Of a stretch of 64,000 nt of DNA, positions 24,796 through 33,670 are shown piece after piece. This DNA is from JABMRP01 sp964444795 (lineage in GTDB: Bacteria > Planctomycetota > Planctomycetia > Pirellulales > Thermoguttaceae), in contig CAYUIQ010000001.1 of assembly GCA_964444795.1 (NCBI GenBank), positions 1 to 64,000 on the forward strand, written 5' to 3'. Numbering within the stretch: position 1 is the stretch's first letter; the number at the start of each line of letters is the position of its first letter. The notes under the pieces were generated by a model. It did not search any database, had not been told where the DNA came from, and saw only the letters and a program-made list of their open reading frames with translations. The position numbers and the translations under genes were made by a program.

Positions 24796-25707
24796 ATGCC
24801 GGAACCTCCCGACCAGACCCTGTCGATCGGCCTGTCCCTGGCCCTGCTGGCGCTGCTGGTCTCGTGCCTGACCATCTGGGCGTGGCTCATCGGCCAATGG
24901 AGACGGAGAGAATCGATCTTGCCCCGCTCCAAACGGCTGCGCCCGAAGCACACCGGCTCCGACGTGCTGGTGATCTTCTTTCTCTACGCCACACTGAGTG
25001 TTGCCGCGGGAGTCGTCGCGGTGGAACTTGGGCCGGAACCGCCGTCTGTTTGCGATGTCTCCAAGTCGGGGTCGGGCCATCAGGTGGAAGTGATGCTCAC
25101 CGAGGCTCCCTCGCTAGGAAGCATCCTGGTCTGCCTGGCAGTCGCCGTGGTGGTCGCGCCGATTGCCGAGGAGTTTCTCTTCCGGCTGCTGCTTCAAGGA
25201 TGGCTCAACGATCTCGGCTGGCGGTATCGGCGCCAGTTGCCCACGCTGGGGCGATGCGCCCGCGGCGTCGGGCCGGTGATCCTGGTGGCCCTGGTTTTCT
25301 CCATGATGCACTTTCGGGTCACATCAAGGCCCTTGGCGCCCGAAACGATGCTCTACCTGCTGGCCGGAAGCGCCCTGGCCGGGGTGGCCACCGTGGTACT
25401 GGGCCTGCTGTGGCTTCGCCTGAGCCACCGGGTCACGCTGGCCGACCTCGGGGTGGTGCGCGAGAGATTTTGGGCGGACGTAAAGGTGGGGGGCCTGACA
25501 TTCGTGGCGGTCGCCCCGCTGTTGTACTGTCTGCTGGAGGTCTTGACGAGTTGGATGCCCGACTACGTCTCCTCCGACCCGATTGTCCTCTTTCCGTTCA
25601 CCCTTCTTTTGGGGTTGCTCTTCTTGCGAACCGGGAGATTGGTCCCGTCGATCGCGCTGCACATGGCGCTCAACGCCACAAGCATGGCGTTATTCTTCCT
25701 GCGTTGA
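24796..25707 (+). CDS. CPBP-family intramembrane metalloprotease (CAAX-like)
   Basis: A 303-aa polytopic membrane protein of the Abi/CPBP family. The conserved motifs are EEFLFRLLLQG (the EExxxR block), FSMMHFRV (second His block) and HMALNATSM (third block, H-x3-N), consistent with a glutamyl intramembrane protease. About eight hydrophobic segments are visible. The start at 24796 is 6 bases after pgsA, implying translation from the same mRNA. Substrates are unknown; bacterial relatives take part in peptide maturation or envelope regulation. Confidence 0.85.
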   Translation: MPEPPDQTLSIGLSLALLALLVSCLTIWAWLIGQWRRRESILPRSKRLRPKHTGSDVLVIFFLYATLSVAAGVVAVELGPEPPSVCDVSKSGSGHQVEVMLTEAPSLGSILVCLAVAVVVAPIAEEFLFRLLLQGWLNDLGWRYRRQLPTLGRCARGVGPVILVALVFSMMHFRVTSRPLAPETMLYLLAGSALAGVATVVLGLLWLRLSHRVTLADLGVVRERFWADVKVGGLTFVAVAPLLYCLLEVLTSWMPDYVSSDPIVLFPFTLLLGLLFLRTGRLVPSIALHMALNATSMALFFLR

Positions 25708-25791
25708 GGCCGCGTTTCTCGCGCCACGAGCCATTCGGTCCGGTTGGGCCGGTCAGGGAGACCGGGGCGACTTTTCCGGCCGATCACTTTG

Positions 25792-25816
25792 CCCGGACCT
25801 TGCGGGTCCGGTTTTG
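25792..25816. terminator. Possible intrinsic terminator
   Basis: The stem CCGGACC-TTGC-GGTCCGG is followed by TTTT, about 85 bases after the CPBP stop. It could end the rimO-pgsA-CPBP transcript. The T-run is short. Confidence 0.4.
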
Positions 25817-25931
25817 CCGATCAGATCCGGGGGCATGAGTTGTGCGTTTTGTGATGTTCCGGTTCGAAAAATCGATTGTATCGGCGGAAATGAGCGCGAG
25901 CTCCGCTTCAAGTGGAGGCAAGGGAGAAATG

Positions 25932-27542
25932 ATGAGAAAACTGGCCGTCCTATTTGGTTGTGCTGCGTCGCTGACCTTTGCCTCGACGGGCAGTCTCTTC
26001 GCCCAGCCGGCCGCGCCTCTCCCCGACGGGGGGCATCTTCAGAACCGGGCTGCCTCCTGGCTCGGCGGAGTTGCAACGGAGACGGCCCCCGCCGGCGACG
26101 CCTTCAACGTGCAAACCGTTTCCATGCAGGAACCGACCGTTGCATCGCCAGCAGCCGAGGAAGCACCACTGGCCGTGATCGACTCGCCGTCCGACGTCGC
26201 GCCGGTGGCCGTGTCGCCGGTGCCCGCGCCGAAGGCCACGCCGAAGCCATATAAGGGCGTCTTCTACAACAACGATTTCAGCTATCTCAGCACTCCCGGC
26301 GCGTGCCCGACACGATTGGGCGACCGGATGAAACAAATCAAGCTGGGGGCGTGCAAGCAAGTCAACATCGACGTCGGCGGCGAGTATCGGCTCCGCCAGG
26401 AGGATCAGCATATCCTCGGCCGCAACGACAACTTTATCCTTCACCGCACGCGCGTCTACGCCGACGTGAACGCCGGCGGGTGGTTGCGAGGCTATGCCGA
26501 AGGCATCGACGCGATGAGCAATTGGGAGGACCTGCCTACCAGGCCGATCGACGAGAACCGATTCGACGCGCTGAACCTCTTCGGCGACATCCGGCTGCTC
26601 GACGGCTGCCGGGGAGATCTGTGGATCCGCGGCGGCCGGCAGGAATTGCTCTACGGGGCCCAACGTCTGGTCTCGCCTTTGGATTGGGCCAACACGCGTC
26701 GGACGTTCGACGGGGTCAACGTGATGTGGCATGGGGCCAAGTGGGATGCCGACGCCTTCTGGACCCGGCCCGTTCCGCTCGGGCAACATGCCGGTGGAGA
26801 TAAGAACTTCGACGCGCCGGACCAAAGCCAGGAGTTCAGCGGCATCCATTTGACCCGAAAGGGACTGAAAAACCAGGCCTTTAACGCCTACTATCTCCGT
26901 TACCTCGAACTCGACGGTGCAACCAATTTTGAGTACAACACCGTCGGCGCGCGTTGGGAGGGATCGCTTAGGGGGTGGCTACTGGAAGCCGAGGGGGCGT
27001 ATCAGTGGGGTGATTACGGCCGCACGGACCACGACGCCTGGTTCTACACCTTGGGCGTCGGCCGCAAGTTCGCCTGCCTGCCGTGGAAGCCTGTCTTGTG
27101 GGCGTATTACGATTGGGCCTCCGGCGATAGCGATCCGACGGACGGCCGCAACGAGACGTTCAACCAGTTATTCCCGTTGGGGCACAAGTACTTCGGGTTC
27201 ATGGACATCGTCGCCCGGCAGAATATCGAGGATCTGAACTTCCGCCTCGTCCTCTCGCCGCGCGAGAAGGTGCAATTGATGGTCTGGTGGCACATCTTCC
27301 AGTTGCAGCAGGCACGCGATTCTCTCTACAACGCCGGCGGCGGAGTCGTGGCGACCGATGCGACTGGAGCGGCGGGGCAGGACGTCGGGCAAGAACTCGA
27401 TCTGGTCGTGAAGTTCGGCATGACCCCCCGGGCCGATCTGCTGTTCGGCTACTCGCACCTGTTCGCCGGCGATTTCGTCACCACGACCACCGGCTTTACC
27501 ACCAGCGACTTCTTCTACTCGCAGCTCAGCGTTCGGTTCTGA
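25932..27542 (+). CDS. Outer-membrane alginate-export-type porin
   Basis: A 536-aa predicted outer-membrane beta-barrel. The second of two adjacent ATGs (25932) is chosen because GGGAG lies at better spacing. A signal peptide (KLAVLFGCAASLTFASTG) is followed by an Ala/Pro-rich linker and then the Alginate_exp-type barrel (about 120-536). Features include VGGEYRLRQEDQH, HRTRVYADVNAGGWLRGYAE, RGGRQELLYGAQRLVSPLDW and RTFDGVNVMWHGAKW, and the chain ends in the aromatic C-terminal residue F (QLSVRF), as in barrel proteins. Substrate is unclear; in planctomycetes this family is abundant and probably passes oligosaccharides. It converges on the Gfo/Idh gene. Confidence 0.8.
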   Translation: MRKLAVLFGCAASLTFASTGSLFAQPAAPLPDGGHLQNRAASWLGGVATETAPAGDAFNVQTVSMQEPTVASPAAEEAPLAVIDSPSDVAPVAVSPVPAPKATPKPYKGVFYNNDFSYLSTPGACPTRLGDRMKQIKLGACKQVNIDVGGEYRLRQEDQHILGRNDNFILHRTRVYADVNAGGWLRGYAEGIDAMSNWEDLPTRPIDENRFDALNLFGDIRLLDGCRGDLWIRGGRQELLYGAQRLVSPLDWANTRRTFDGVNVMWHGAKWDADAFWTRPVPLGQHAGGDKNFDAPDQSQEFSGIHLTRKGLKNQAFNAYYLRYLELDGATNFEYNTVGARWEGSLRGWLLEAEGAYQWGDYGRTDHDAWFYTLGVGRKFACLPWKPVLWAYYDWASGDSDPTDGRNETFNQLFPLGHKYFGFMDIVARQNIEDLNFRLVLSPREKVQLMVWWHIFQLQQARDSLYNAGGGVVATDATGAAGQDVGQELDLVVKFGMTPRADLLFGYSHLFAGDFVTTTTGFTTSDFFYSQLSVRF

Positions 27543-27585
27543 GAATGCGTTTGGAGATTCAGGTTCCGGCGGGCGTGACTGAGCA

Positions 27586-28962
27586 CTAGATCGTCCACCC
27601 TTGGCGATGATCGCGTCGCAGGGCGGCGGTTGCCTCGTCGTCGTCCACGCATCGCATGGCGATTGGGTCGTACTCGATCGGGCGGTCGAACTGCGTCGCG
27701 ACGTTGCCCAGCAAGATAAATTCCGTGAGTACGGCGCCGTAGTCGAAATTTGACATCGCCTTGGGGCCGCCCCGGCAGGCGTTGAGCCATTCGCGTTCGT
27801 GGCTGCCGTGACGCGGTAACGTCGGCTCGGGCGGTTGATAATCGGCGAACTTATCCTCGGGCAACAGGGTGTACGTCGAGTTGTGTCCGGTCGAGTGGAT
27901 TTTGCCGCGGGTGCCGACGACCACACACCCGGCGTAGTCTTTCCAGGGACCGGGGCCGCCGGCGATCATCCGCCGGCCCAACAGCGGCTCGATCGTCTCG
28001 CGGAAGCCCGGGCCGTTCATCCCGGCGTGCCAATGGACCGTAACCGGCGGCATGTCGTCCCTCGCGGGAAATTCGTAGTGGATGATCTCCCACTTGGGGA
28101 ACGACTCGCGATCGATCTCGGCCACTTCGGCGCGAACGCGAAAACGGGGCGCCGGTTTGGCTTCGGCGTCAGCGTACCAGAGCGAGCCCAGCCGCAGCGC
28201 CATGAACTGCATGTTGGCCGAGTGGATCGCCCAGTTGCCCAACTGTTGCGTGCCGAACTCGCGCCAGTTGTGCCACTGCATCCACTGGCGATGGTAAGGC
28301 CGCTGTTTCCGCGGCCCCAGCCACAGATCCCAATCGAGGTACTCCGGCACGGGCATCTCCTCGGCGGGCAGCGGGCGGTCACCCGTCCCCGCGTTGGTGT
28401 TCCAGACGTAAACGTCTCGCACCTCGCCGAGGTCGCCCGACTGGATGATCTCGACCTGCTCGCGAAACGCCCCCGTGGCCGTGCCCTGGTTGCCCATCTG
28501 CGTGGCCACGCCGCTTTCGTTAGCCGTCCGGCGCATCACCCGGGCTTCGTTGACCGTGTTGGTCAACGGCTTCTCGCAATAGAGGTGTTTGCCCATCTTC
28601 ATGGCCATCGTGCCGCAAGGGGCGTGGATATGGTCGGGCGCGGCAATAATGACGGCGTCGATCTGCTTGTCTTTTTCCTGGAGCATCTTGCGGTAGTCGT
28701 GAAACTTCGGCACGTCGGGCAGCTTCCCGAACGACTCGGCGGCCCGCTGCCTGTTGACGTCGCACATGGCCACGAGGTTCTCGCCGATCCGCGGGATCGT
28801 GTCGACGAACCAGCTTCCCCGTCCGCCGCAGCCGACCAACGCGATGTCGAGTTTCTCATTGGCCGCATACCCCCGGGCAAGACCCTCGGGCAGGAGCCAG
28901 AACGTAAACGCGGCGGCCGACGCGTTTTGAAGAAAATCGCGGCGGGTGGTGCGGCGGGGCAT
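27586..28962 (-). CDS. Gfo/Idh/MocA-family oxidoreductase, Tat-exported
   Basis: A 458-aa NAD(P)-dependent sugar oxidoreductase-like protein. ATG at 28962 has AAGGA 8 bases upstream and begins a twin-arginine signal (TTRRDFLQNASAAAFTFWLL). The Rossmann domain shows IALVGCGGRGSWF, and the EKP motif lies in LYCEKPLTN. The C-terminal alpha/beta domain contains the planctomycete-type WDLWLGPRKQRPYH and GNWAIHSANMQ. Tat export would deliver it folded, with cofactor, to the periplasm. A second family member and an isomerase-like protein lie just upstream on the same strand, suggesting a redox pathway for sugars, perhaps via 3-keto-glycosides (inference). Confidence 0.88.
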   Translation of the reverse strand: MPRRTTRRDFLQNASAAAFTFWLLPEGLARGYAANEKLDIALVGCGGRGSWFVDTIPRIGENLVAMCDVNRQRAAESFGKLPDVPKFHDYRKMLQEKDKQIDAVIIAAPDHIHAPCGTMAMKMGKHLYCEKPLTNTVNEARVMRRTANESGVATQMGNQGTATGAFREQVEIIQSGDLGEVRDVYVWNTNAGTGDRPLPAEEMPVPEYLDWDLWLGPRKQRPYHRQWMQWHNWREFGTQQLGNWAIHSANMQFMALRLGSLWYADAEAKPAPRFRVRAEVAEIDRESFPKWEIIHYEFPARDDMPPVTVHWHAGMNGPGFRETIEPLLGRRMIAGGPGPWKDYAGCVVVGTRGKIHSTGHNSTYTLLPEDKFADYQPPEPTLPRHGSHEREWLNACRGGPKAMSNFDYGAVLTEFILLGNVATQFDRPIEYDPIAMRCVDDDEATAALRRDHRQGWTI

Positions 28963-29034
28963 GGTCTGTATCCTTCTTGATTGGAAGGGGAAGGGGCACG
29001 AGGCTAATACTCTGTAACAAGCCAATTGATGGGT

Positions 29035-29124
29035 GGGGGTGCCTGGGGTCGAGCGCAGCGAGCCCCCAGTGGTTTTACGTCTGGGGCTCGCTGCCCGTTC
29101 CTCGCATCTCGACCCCAGGCACCC
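29035..29124. repeat. Palindromic repeat family A, complete copy with insertion
   Basis: The left arm (29035-29069) GGGGGTGCCTGGGGTCGAGC and onward pairs with the right arm, CTGGGGCTCGCTGC (29081-29094) plus CTCGACCCCAGGCACCC (29108-29124). About 13 bases interrupt the right arm relative to other copies. It fills the gap between two same-strand genes. Confidence 0.85.
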
Positions 29125-29147
29125 ATGAATCAAAATATCGTAAGGAG

Positions 29148-30035
29148 TTAGCCCTTCTCCACCACCGCCAAAACGCCCCGCGTGTAGCCGACCGATTCGG
29201 CCAGACCGGGGAGAATATCTCGCATGTCCTTTTCGTGTTCGACGCCCACGACGCCCGTGTAGCCGATGCGAATCAGTGTGCGGAGAAACTTGGGGATATC
29301 GACCACACCGCGCCCGCACGCCGCTTCGTGCGCGTCGGCGGTCGCCGATGTTACGTCTTTGAGATGCACGTCCATCAGCCGATCGGCGCACGCAACGGCC
29401 GCCTCGGACGGATCGGTGCCGGTCCGCTGGGTATGCCCGACGTCGTGGCAGATGCCGATCCGCGGGTCCAGATCCTTGATCTTCTCGTAGACGGCATTCG
29501 GCGTCGGATAGTCTCGATCTTCCGGCCCGTGATTGTGAATGGCAACCCGGACGTCGTATGCCTGCGCCTTGGCGCTGAGGAGTTTCAGCAGATGCGGCGA
29601 GGGACTGGCGGTGATCAGTTTGAATCGGGCCGCTTTTGCGTACTCCATCGCTCGGCCGACGTCCGCTTCGCTCTTCATATAGATCACACCTCCGGCGTAG
29701 GGCACGATGCCGGCTGCTTTCACCCGGGCAATGATCGCCGCGATCTCGTCCGGTTTCTTCTCCAGCGGCAGGTGAAAACTTCTCAGACACGCATACTTCA
29801 CGGCCAGCCGCCGCATGATCGCCAGCATCTGGTCCAGGTCGTAGTGTTTGAAAATGTACGTGGGGAAACCGAGTTTCAGCGACGCCGTGGCATCGCCGGC
29901 CGGGCTTGTGGAGTCGGCCGCAGGCTCGGCGCCGCTGCCAAACTTCCCCGGCGTCCCGGGCAGGCCGGCCAAGCCGAGCATGCCGATGCCGCTTGCCTGA
30001 AGAAATCGACGTCTCGCTTGCCGCGGTTGATTCAT
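29148..30035 (-). CDS. Sugar phosphate isomerase/epimerase-like TIM-barrel protein, Tat-exported
   Basis: A 295-aa xylose isomerase-like (AP endonuclease 2 superfamily) protein. ATG at 30035 opens a twin-arginine signal (RQARRRFLQASGIGMLGLAG). Barrel motifs with probable metal ligands are RVAIHNHGPEDRDYPTP, GICHDVGHTQRTG, MDVHLKDV and VGVEHEKDM, the normal Glu/Asp/His pattern of the family. It lies 49 bases after one Gfo/Idh/MocA gene and before another. In related clusters such proteins act on 3-keto sugars or inositols; substrate here is unknown. Confidence 0.85.
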   Translation of the reverse strand: MNQPRQARRRFLQASGIGMLGLAGLPGTPGKFGSGAEPAADSTSPAGDATASLKLGFPTYIFKHYDLDQMLAIMRRLAVKYACLRSFHLPLEKKPDEIAAIIARVKAAGIVPYAGGVIYMKSEADVGRAMEYAKAARFKLITASPSPHLLKLLSAKAQAYDVRVAIHNHGPEDRDYPTPNAVYEKIKDLDPRIGICHDVGHTQRTGTDPSEAAVACADRLMDVHLKDVTSATADAHEAACGRGVVDIPKFLRTLIRIGYTGVVGVEHEKDMRDILPGLAESVGYTRGVLAVVEKG

Positions 30036-30084
30036 GATTTCGCTCCGGAAGTGGTCGGCGGAAGTGGTCGGCGTGTCGTGTTCA

Positions 30085-31548
30085 TCACACGTCGTCGGGT
30101 ACGACAAACGGTCTGCGGTAGTTGCGAGTCAGGAGCACGTTGGCTCTCTCGGCGGCCTCGCCCGTGAACCGTTCTTTCTCGACGTCCAACGTAAGTTTCG
30201 TCCCGGCGGTCAACGGGGTCTTGGCGAAATCGACCTCGTTGGCTTTCAGGTGGTCCGTCATCCGGCCGAAAGATTCCGCCAGCAGTTCGTTCTCCCGGAT
30301 CGCCTCCGTAACCTGTTCGGGCGGACTTTCGCGACCGACCAGATGGGAGGTGTTGGCCGCGTGGCAATAGCCGGTCGAAATGTGGCACTGGAGGATGTCC
30401 GCTTCGAGATCGTTCGGCTTGCGGCTTCGCATCGCGGCGATGAAATTGGCCTGATGCGTCACTCCGGCGTCGCCGGGGAAATGGCGGATTCTCTCACCCT
30501 GCGGATCGAAGGCCGTGGCACCACCTCGGCCGCCGGTAAGATACCCCTCGTCACACTCGATGATCATGCTCGTGCGCCGGCCGCGAAACGTGTCCATCTC
30601 GGCCGCGCCCTTTCGCTTCGGCAGGCTCTTCAACTCCCAGAGAATTGGCACCGGCCGGCAATCGAACCAGGTGATCTGCGTGTTGGGAGTTTCCGCGTCA
30701 TCCTCGTAGCCAAACCGGCCGGCAATCGAGGTGACTCGCGGCGGCAACTCCCGCTGATCGATCATCCAGCGAACCTGATCGAGTTCATGAACACCCCGAT
30801 TTCCGCAATCGCCCGTTCCCGTGGGCCAGACGAAGTGCCAGTCGTAGTGCAGGTTCTTACGCATCAACGGCGCCAGCGGAGCGGGGCCCATGAACAGGTT
30901 GTAGTCGACCGTGTCGGGGATCGGCTGCGGACCGTCGACCTTGCCGATGCTCGTGCGTCGCGGATAATCGAAGGCTCGGGCCAGGCGAATCTTGCCGAGT
31001 TTGCCTTCGCGAAGAAACCGGCAGGCCTGTTTCAGTCCCACGTCGGAGCGGTTCTGGGTACCGGCCTGGACAATCCGGCCGTACTTTCTCGCGGCCTCGA
31101 CCATCTTCCGCCCTTCCCAGAGATTGTGGGAGGCGGGCTTCTCGACGTAAACGTCCTTGCCGGCCTGACACGCCCAGACGGTCATTAGTGCGTGCCAGTG
31201 GTCGGGCGTGGCGATGACTACCGCGTCGATGTTCTTGTCGTCGAGGATTCGCCGAAAGTCGACGTGCCGCTGGACCGTCTTGCCCCGGGCCTTCAGCTTT
31301 TCCGCCTCGCGCTCGATGAAGTGTGAATCGGCGTCACAAACGGCGACGACGCGCGCTCCGTCGATCCTGCCGAAGGCGTCCACCAGTTGGCTGCCTCGGT
31401 GCTGAAGACCGATCACCGCAACGCGAATACTGCCGTTGCTACCCGAGACCCCGGACCACGACGCGGCCGGCAGAGCCGAGACGAACCCCGCACCGGCCAG
31501 TGTGGCACACGTACTTCTGATACAGTCCCGTCGTGTCAGCTTCGCCAT
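30085..31548 (-). CDS. Gfo/Idh/MocA-family oxidoreductase, Tat-exported (second paralogue)
   Basis: A 487-aa protein. ATG at 31548 (MAKLTRRDCIRST) opens a Tat signal; the in-frame TTG 9 bases upstream is not needed. The nucleotide-binding motif VAVIGLQHRGSQL is a variant of GxGxxG. The EKP motif is in VYVEKPASHN. The C-terminal domain has DYPRRTSIGKVDGPQPIPDT and TGTGDCGNRGVHELDQVRWM, typical of planctomycete paralogues. It is the first gene of a three-gene same-strand set with the isomerase-like protein and the second oxidoreductase, so the three probably share a pathway in the periplasm. Confidence 0.88.
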   Translation of the reverse strand: MAKLTRRDCIRSTCATLAGAGFVSALPAASWSGVSGSNGSIRVAVIGLQHRGSQLVDAFGRIDGARVVAVCDADSHFIEREAEKLKARGKTVQRHVDFRRILDDKNIDAVVIATPDHWHALMTVWACQAGKDVYVEKPASHNLWEGRKMVEAARKYGRIVQAGTQNRSDVGLKQACRFLREGKLGKIRLARAFDYPRRTSIGKVDGPQPIPDTVDYNLFMGPAPLAPLMRKNLHYDWHFVWPTGTGDCGNRGVHELDQVRWMIDQRELPPRVTSIAGRFGYEDDAETPNTQITWFDCRPVPILWELKSLPKRKGAAEMDTFRGRRTSMIIECDEGYLTGGRGGATAFDPQGERIRHFPGDAGVTHQANFIAAMRSRKPNDLEADILQCHISTGYCHAANTSHLVGRESPPEQVTEAIRENELLAESFGRMTDHLKANEVDFAKTPLTAGTKLTLDVEKERFTGEAAERANVLLTRNYRRPFVVPDDV

Positions 31549-31627
31549 GGGTCTCAATCTCCCTGTGCCGGGGGCAATGCAGATGATTATAGTGCGGCAG
31601 GGTTGGCAAGCAAGACATCAAGCCGTT

Positions 31628-31709
31628 TAGCCCCGGCACTTGTGCCCGGCGTTGGGAGGAAAGCAGGGACGGCCATGATTCGAAGCACCGGGCACGAGTG
31701 CCTGGGCTA
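31628..31709. repeat. Palindromic repeat family G
   Basis: Arms TAGCCCCGGCACTTGTGCCC (from 31628) and CCGGGCACGAGTGCCTGGGC (from 31688) pair over 22 bases with two mismatches. The right arm ends two bases from the stop codon of the YpsA-like gene. The element separates the Gfo/Idh operon from the mraZ group. Confidence 0.8.
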
Positions 31710-31711
31710 GA

Positions 31712-32176
31712 CTACTCCCCGCCAAGAAGCCCGGCAAGAAAGGCCCTCGCATCGGCGGCGATCCCCGGGCTCTGGCTCTCGCGGGGACCGGCCACGTTGA
31801 GCACTTCGACCTGTTGCTCGCGCAGCCACCGAAGCACGGTTTCCCCGGAAGGCGGCTCGCGCAGGTCGACGATCAGACAGGGCCGGCCGTGTTTCTCGGC
31901 CAGACGAGCCGTCAGTTCGGTCCCGCCGCCCAGCGGACCGCGGCAGAGGATCAGCGTGGCGTCGGAGTCGACGACGTTCCGTTCGGTTCGGACCGGATAA
32001 GCGGTTGATTCGGTCTCCCGTAGATCGTAATGATCGGGAATCCGCCCGTCTTCCGCCGGACGACCGCGCGGACACCATCCGCCGTGTGGGATCTGCAAGG
32101 CGATGGCCGTGTCCAAGGCCGCCCGATCGACACCCGTTTGTCCGCCGCTGACGATCTTGGCCGGTGTGATGCTCAT
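31712..32176 (-). CDS. YpsA/LOG-like putative molybdenum carrier protein
   Basis: A 154-aa cytoplasmic protein of the putative molybdenum-carrier (cpYpsA-related) family. ATG at 32176 starts just before the family N-terminus KIVSGGQTGVDRAALDTA. A second nucleotide-binding-like region reads RNVVDSDATLILCRGPLGGG, and LREPPSGETVLRWL follows. The fold is Rossmann-like, related to LOG and SLOG proteins that bind nucleotides; real substrate and role are unknown. It lies 26 bases after the LysM gene on the same strand and is probably the last gene of the mraZ transcript. Confidence 0.85.
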   Translation of the reverse strand: MSITPAKIVSGGQTGVDRAALDTAIALQIPHGGWCPRGRPAEDGRIPDHYDLRETESTAYPVRTERNVVDSDATLILCRGPLGGGTELTARLAEKHGRPCLIVDLREPPSGETVLRWLREQQVEVLNVAGPRESQSPGIAADARAFLAGLLGGE

Positions 32177-32202
32177 GGGGTGTTTCCGCACGGAAGGCCC
32201 AT

Positions 32203-33576
32203 TCAGCGATGCAGCGTGGTGCCCGGACGCCGGGTGATGACGTCGGTGGGAGCGTTGGCCGGCAAGAGGAGCCGCATGCCGGGAGTCAGATAGTTGAAGT
32301 CGTTGCCCAACGCCTGGCGATTGAGATTGTAGATTTCGGCCCATCGGGTCGGCTTGCCGAGTTCGTGCCGGGCGATCTCGTAGAGGCTATCGCCCTCTTG
32401 CACCTCATAGACGCGACCGCCCACCGGGGTGCTGACCATGGTCATCCGCCGCTGGGCAGCCATCCGGTGACTCGGCTTGGGGCACAGGGCGCGATACTTC
32501 CGCAGCAGTTCCGCTTCTGCCGGCGCCGAAATGCGGTCGCCCACCTGGAGTTCGTGGGGTGAGGGAACCGCCGTCCGATTGTGTTCGGCAAGGGCCTGGT
32601 AGTAGGCTCCCGTGCCGTAGAGTCGCTCGGAAATGGTCCAGAAGCTGTCGTTGGGCTGTACCGTATAGGTCCCGTCGGAGGCGCGTGTCCCGAGGGCGCC
32701 GTAGGTTGAGCCGCCGGCCGGCGAGTAGGCGGAGCCCGACGGCTCGGCAACCGACGGCGCCGAGGCCGAGTATGCATAGCCCGACGGCGGTGTGTCGAGG
32801 GTCGACGGTTGGGGTAAAACAGCGGGGGGTTCAGCGGCGCCGTAGGCACTGCCCGGAGCCACCTCAACCGGCGAGGGCGGCGCGAGAGACGTCGCAGGTT
32901 GAGAGTAGACGTGGCCGCCGCCCTGATATGCGGATACCGCCGGCATCTGACGATCGGCACCGGATACCGTCGGATAGGCGCTGGCCGCTGCGCCGTAGGA
33001 GTTTCCGGCACCGCCCGATTCGACGGCCGTCGGCAGATCGATAGGCTCCGGATACGGCGAGGGGGCAACATTCGCATTCGGAACGCTGGCCAACTGAACT
33101 GGAGTAGCGCCGGATTCAGCCGCCGTTACGGGGGGGTACGACGATGTTCGCGGGACGAGGTTGGTATCCGCCCCGGCCGACGCGTCGCTCGCAGCGGTAT
33201 ACGAATCGGTCACCGCCGGTGGCGCTTCTCCCGGAGGAAAAGGCGCTGGGTTATCCGCGGCGTACGTATTGACTGCCGGTGTGGGGAAAAGTGAGGGCGG
33301 TCCATCGGATGCCATGCCGCCTTGGTCCTCAATGGCGGCCTGGGCGGCTGGCTGCCACCCCCCCGAAGATGTGACCGGCGGCTGCTCAGTCGTTTCCACC
33401 ACGGTCGGTCTGGCCGACGACGGGATCGCTTGTCCGTCGGTTTTCTGCGGGTCGATATCGTTTGCCGCCGCCTGGGCCGGCTCTTTCGATCCGCCGAGGC
33501 GCGCGATCAGGACCCCCAGGCAGACGACCGCCAAGACACCGATAATCGTCAGCCCGATTTTCTTTTCCCTACTCAT
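32203..33576 (-). CDS. Membrane-anchored protein with two C-terminal LysM domains
   Basis: A 457-aa protein. The second ATG at 33576 is preferred, with CGGAGG 6 bases before it. A single N-terminal membrane anchor (KKIGLTIIGVLAVVCLGVLI) is followed by about 280 residues of low-complexity Pro/Ser/Ala/Tyr-rich linker, then two LysM repeats: TYTVQPNDSFWTISERLYG (about residue 304 on) and YEVQEGDSLYEIARHELG (about 386 on). LysM binds N-acetylglucosamine glycans, so this may link the inner membrane to peptidoglycan or another glycan. It sits directly downstream of rsmH (94-base gap), where most bacteria have ftsL. Confidence 0.8.
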   Translation of the reverse strand: MSREKKIGLTIIGVLAVVCLGVLIARLGGSKEPAQAAANDIDPQKTDGQAIPSSARPTVVETTEQPPVTSSGGWQPAAQAAIEDQGGMASDGPPSLFPTPAVNTYAADNPAPFPPGEAPPAVTDSYTAASDASAGADTNLVPRTSSYPPVTAAESGATPVQLASVPNANVAPSPYPEPIDLPTAVESGGAGNSYGAAASAYPTVSGADRQMPAVSAYQGGGHVYSQPATSLAPPSPVEVAPGSAYGAAEPPAVLPQPSTLDTPPSGYAYSASAPSVAEPSGSAYSPAGGSTYGALGTRASDGTYTVQPNDSFWTISERLYGTGAYYQALAEHNRTAVPSPHELQVGDRISAPAEAELLRKYRALCPKPSHRMAAQRRMTMVSTPVGGRVYEVQEGDSLYEIARHELGKPTRWAEIYNLNRQALGNDFNYLTPGMRLLLPANAPTDVITRRPGTTLHR

Positions 33577-33670
33577 CATTGGCCTCCGTGCCGCGGATGG
33601 TGATGTCGGAAATGCTCCCCCGAATTTTTTGGAAGGGGTTCAATAGCAAATTTTCCGTTTCGGCGTAAGA

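Noticed and set aside
29035..29124. Family A palindrome as an intrinsic terminator
   Set aside because: The stem would be strong, but no T-run follows on either strand and the copy contains an insertion. Role as repeat is certain, role as terminator is not.
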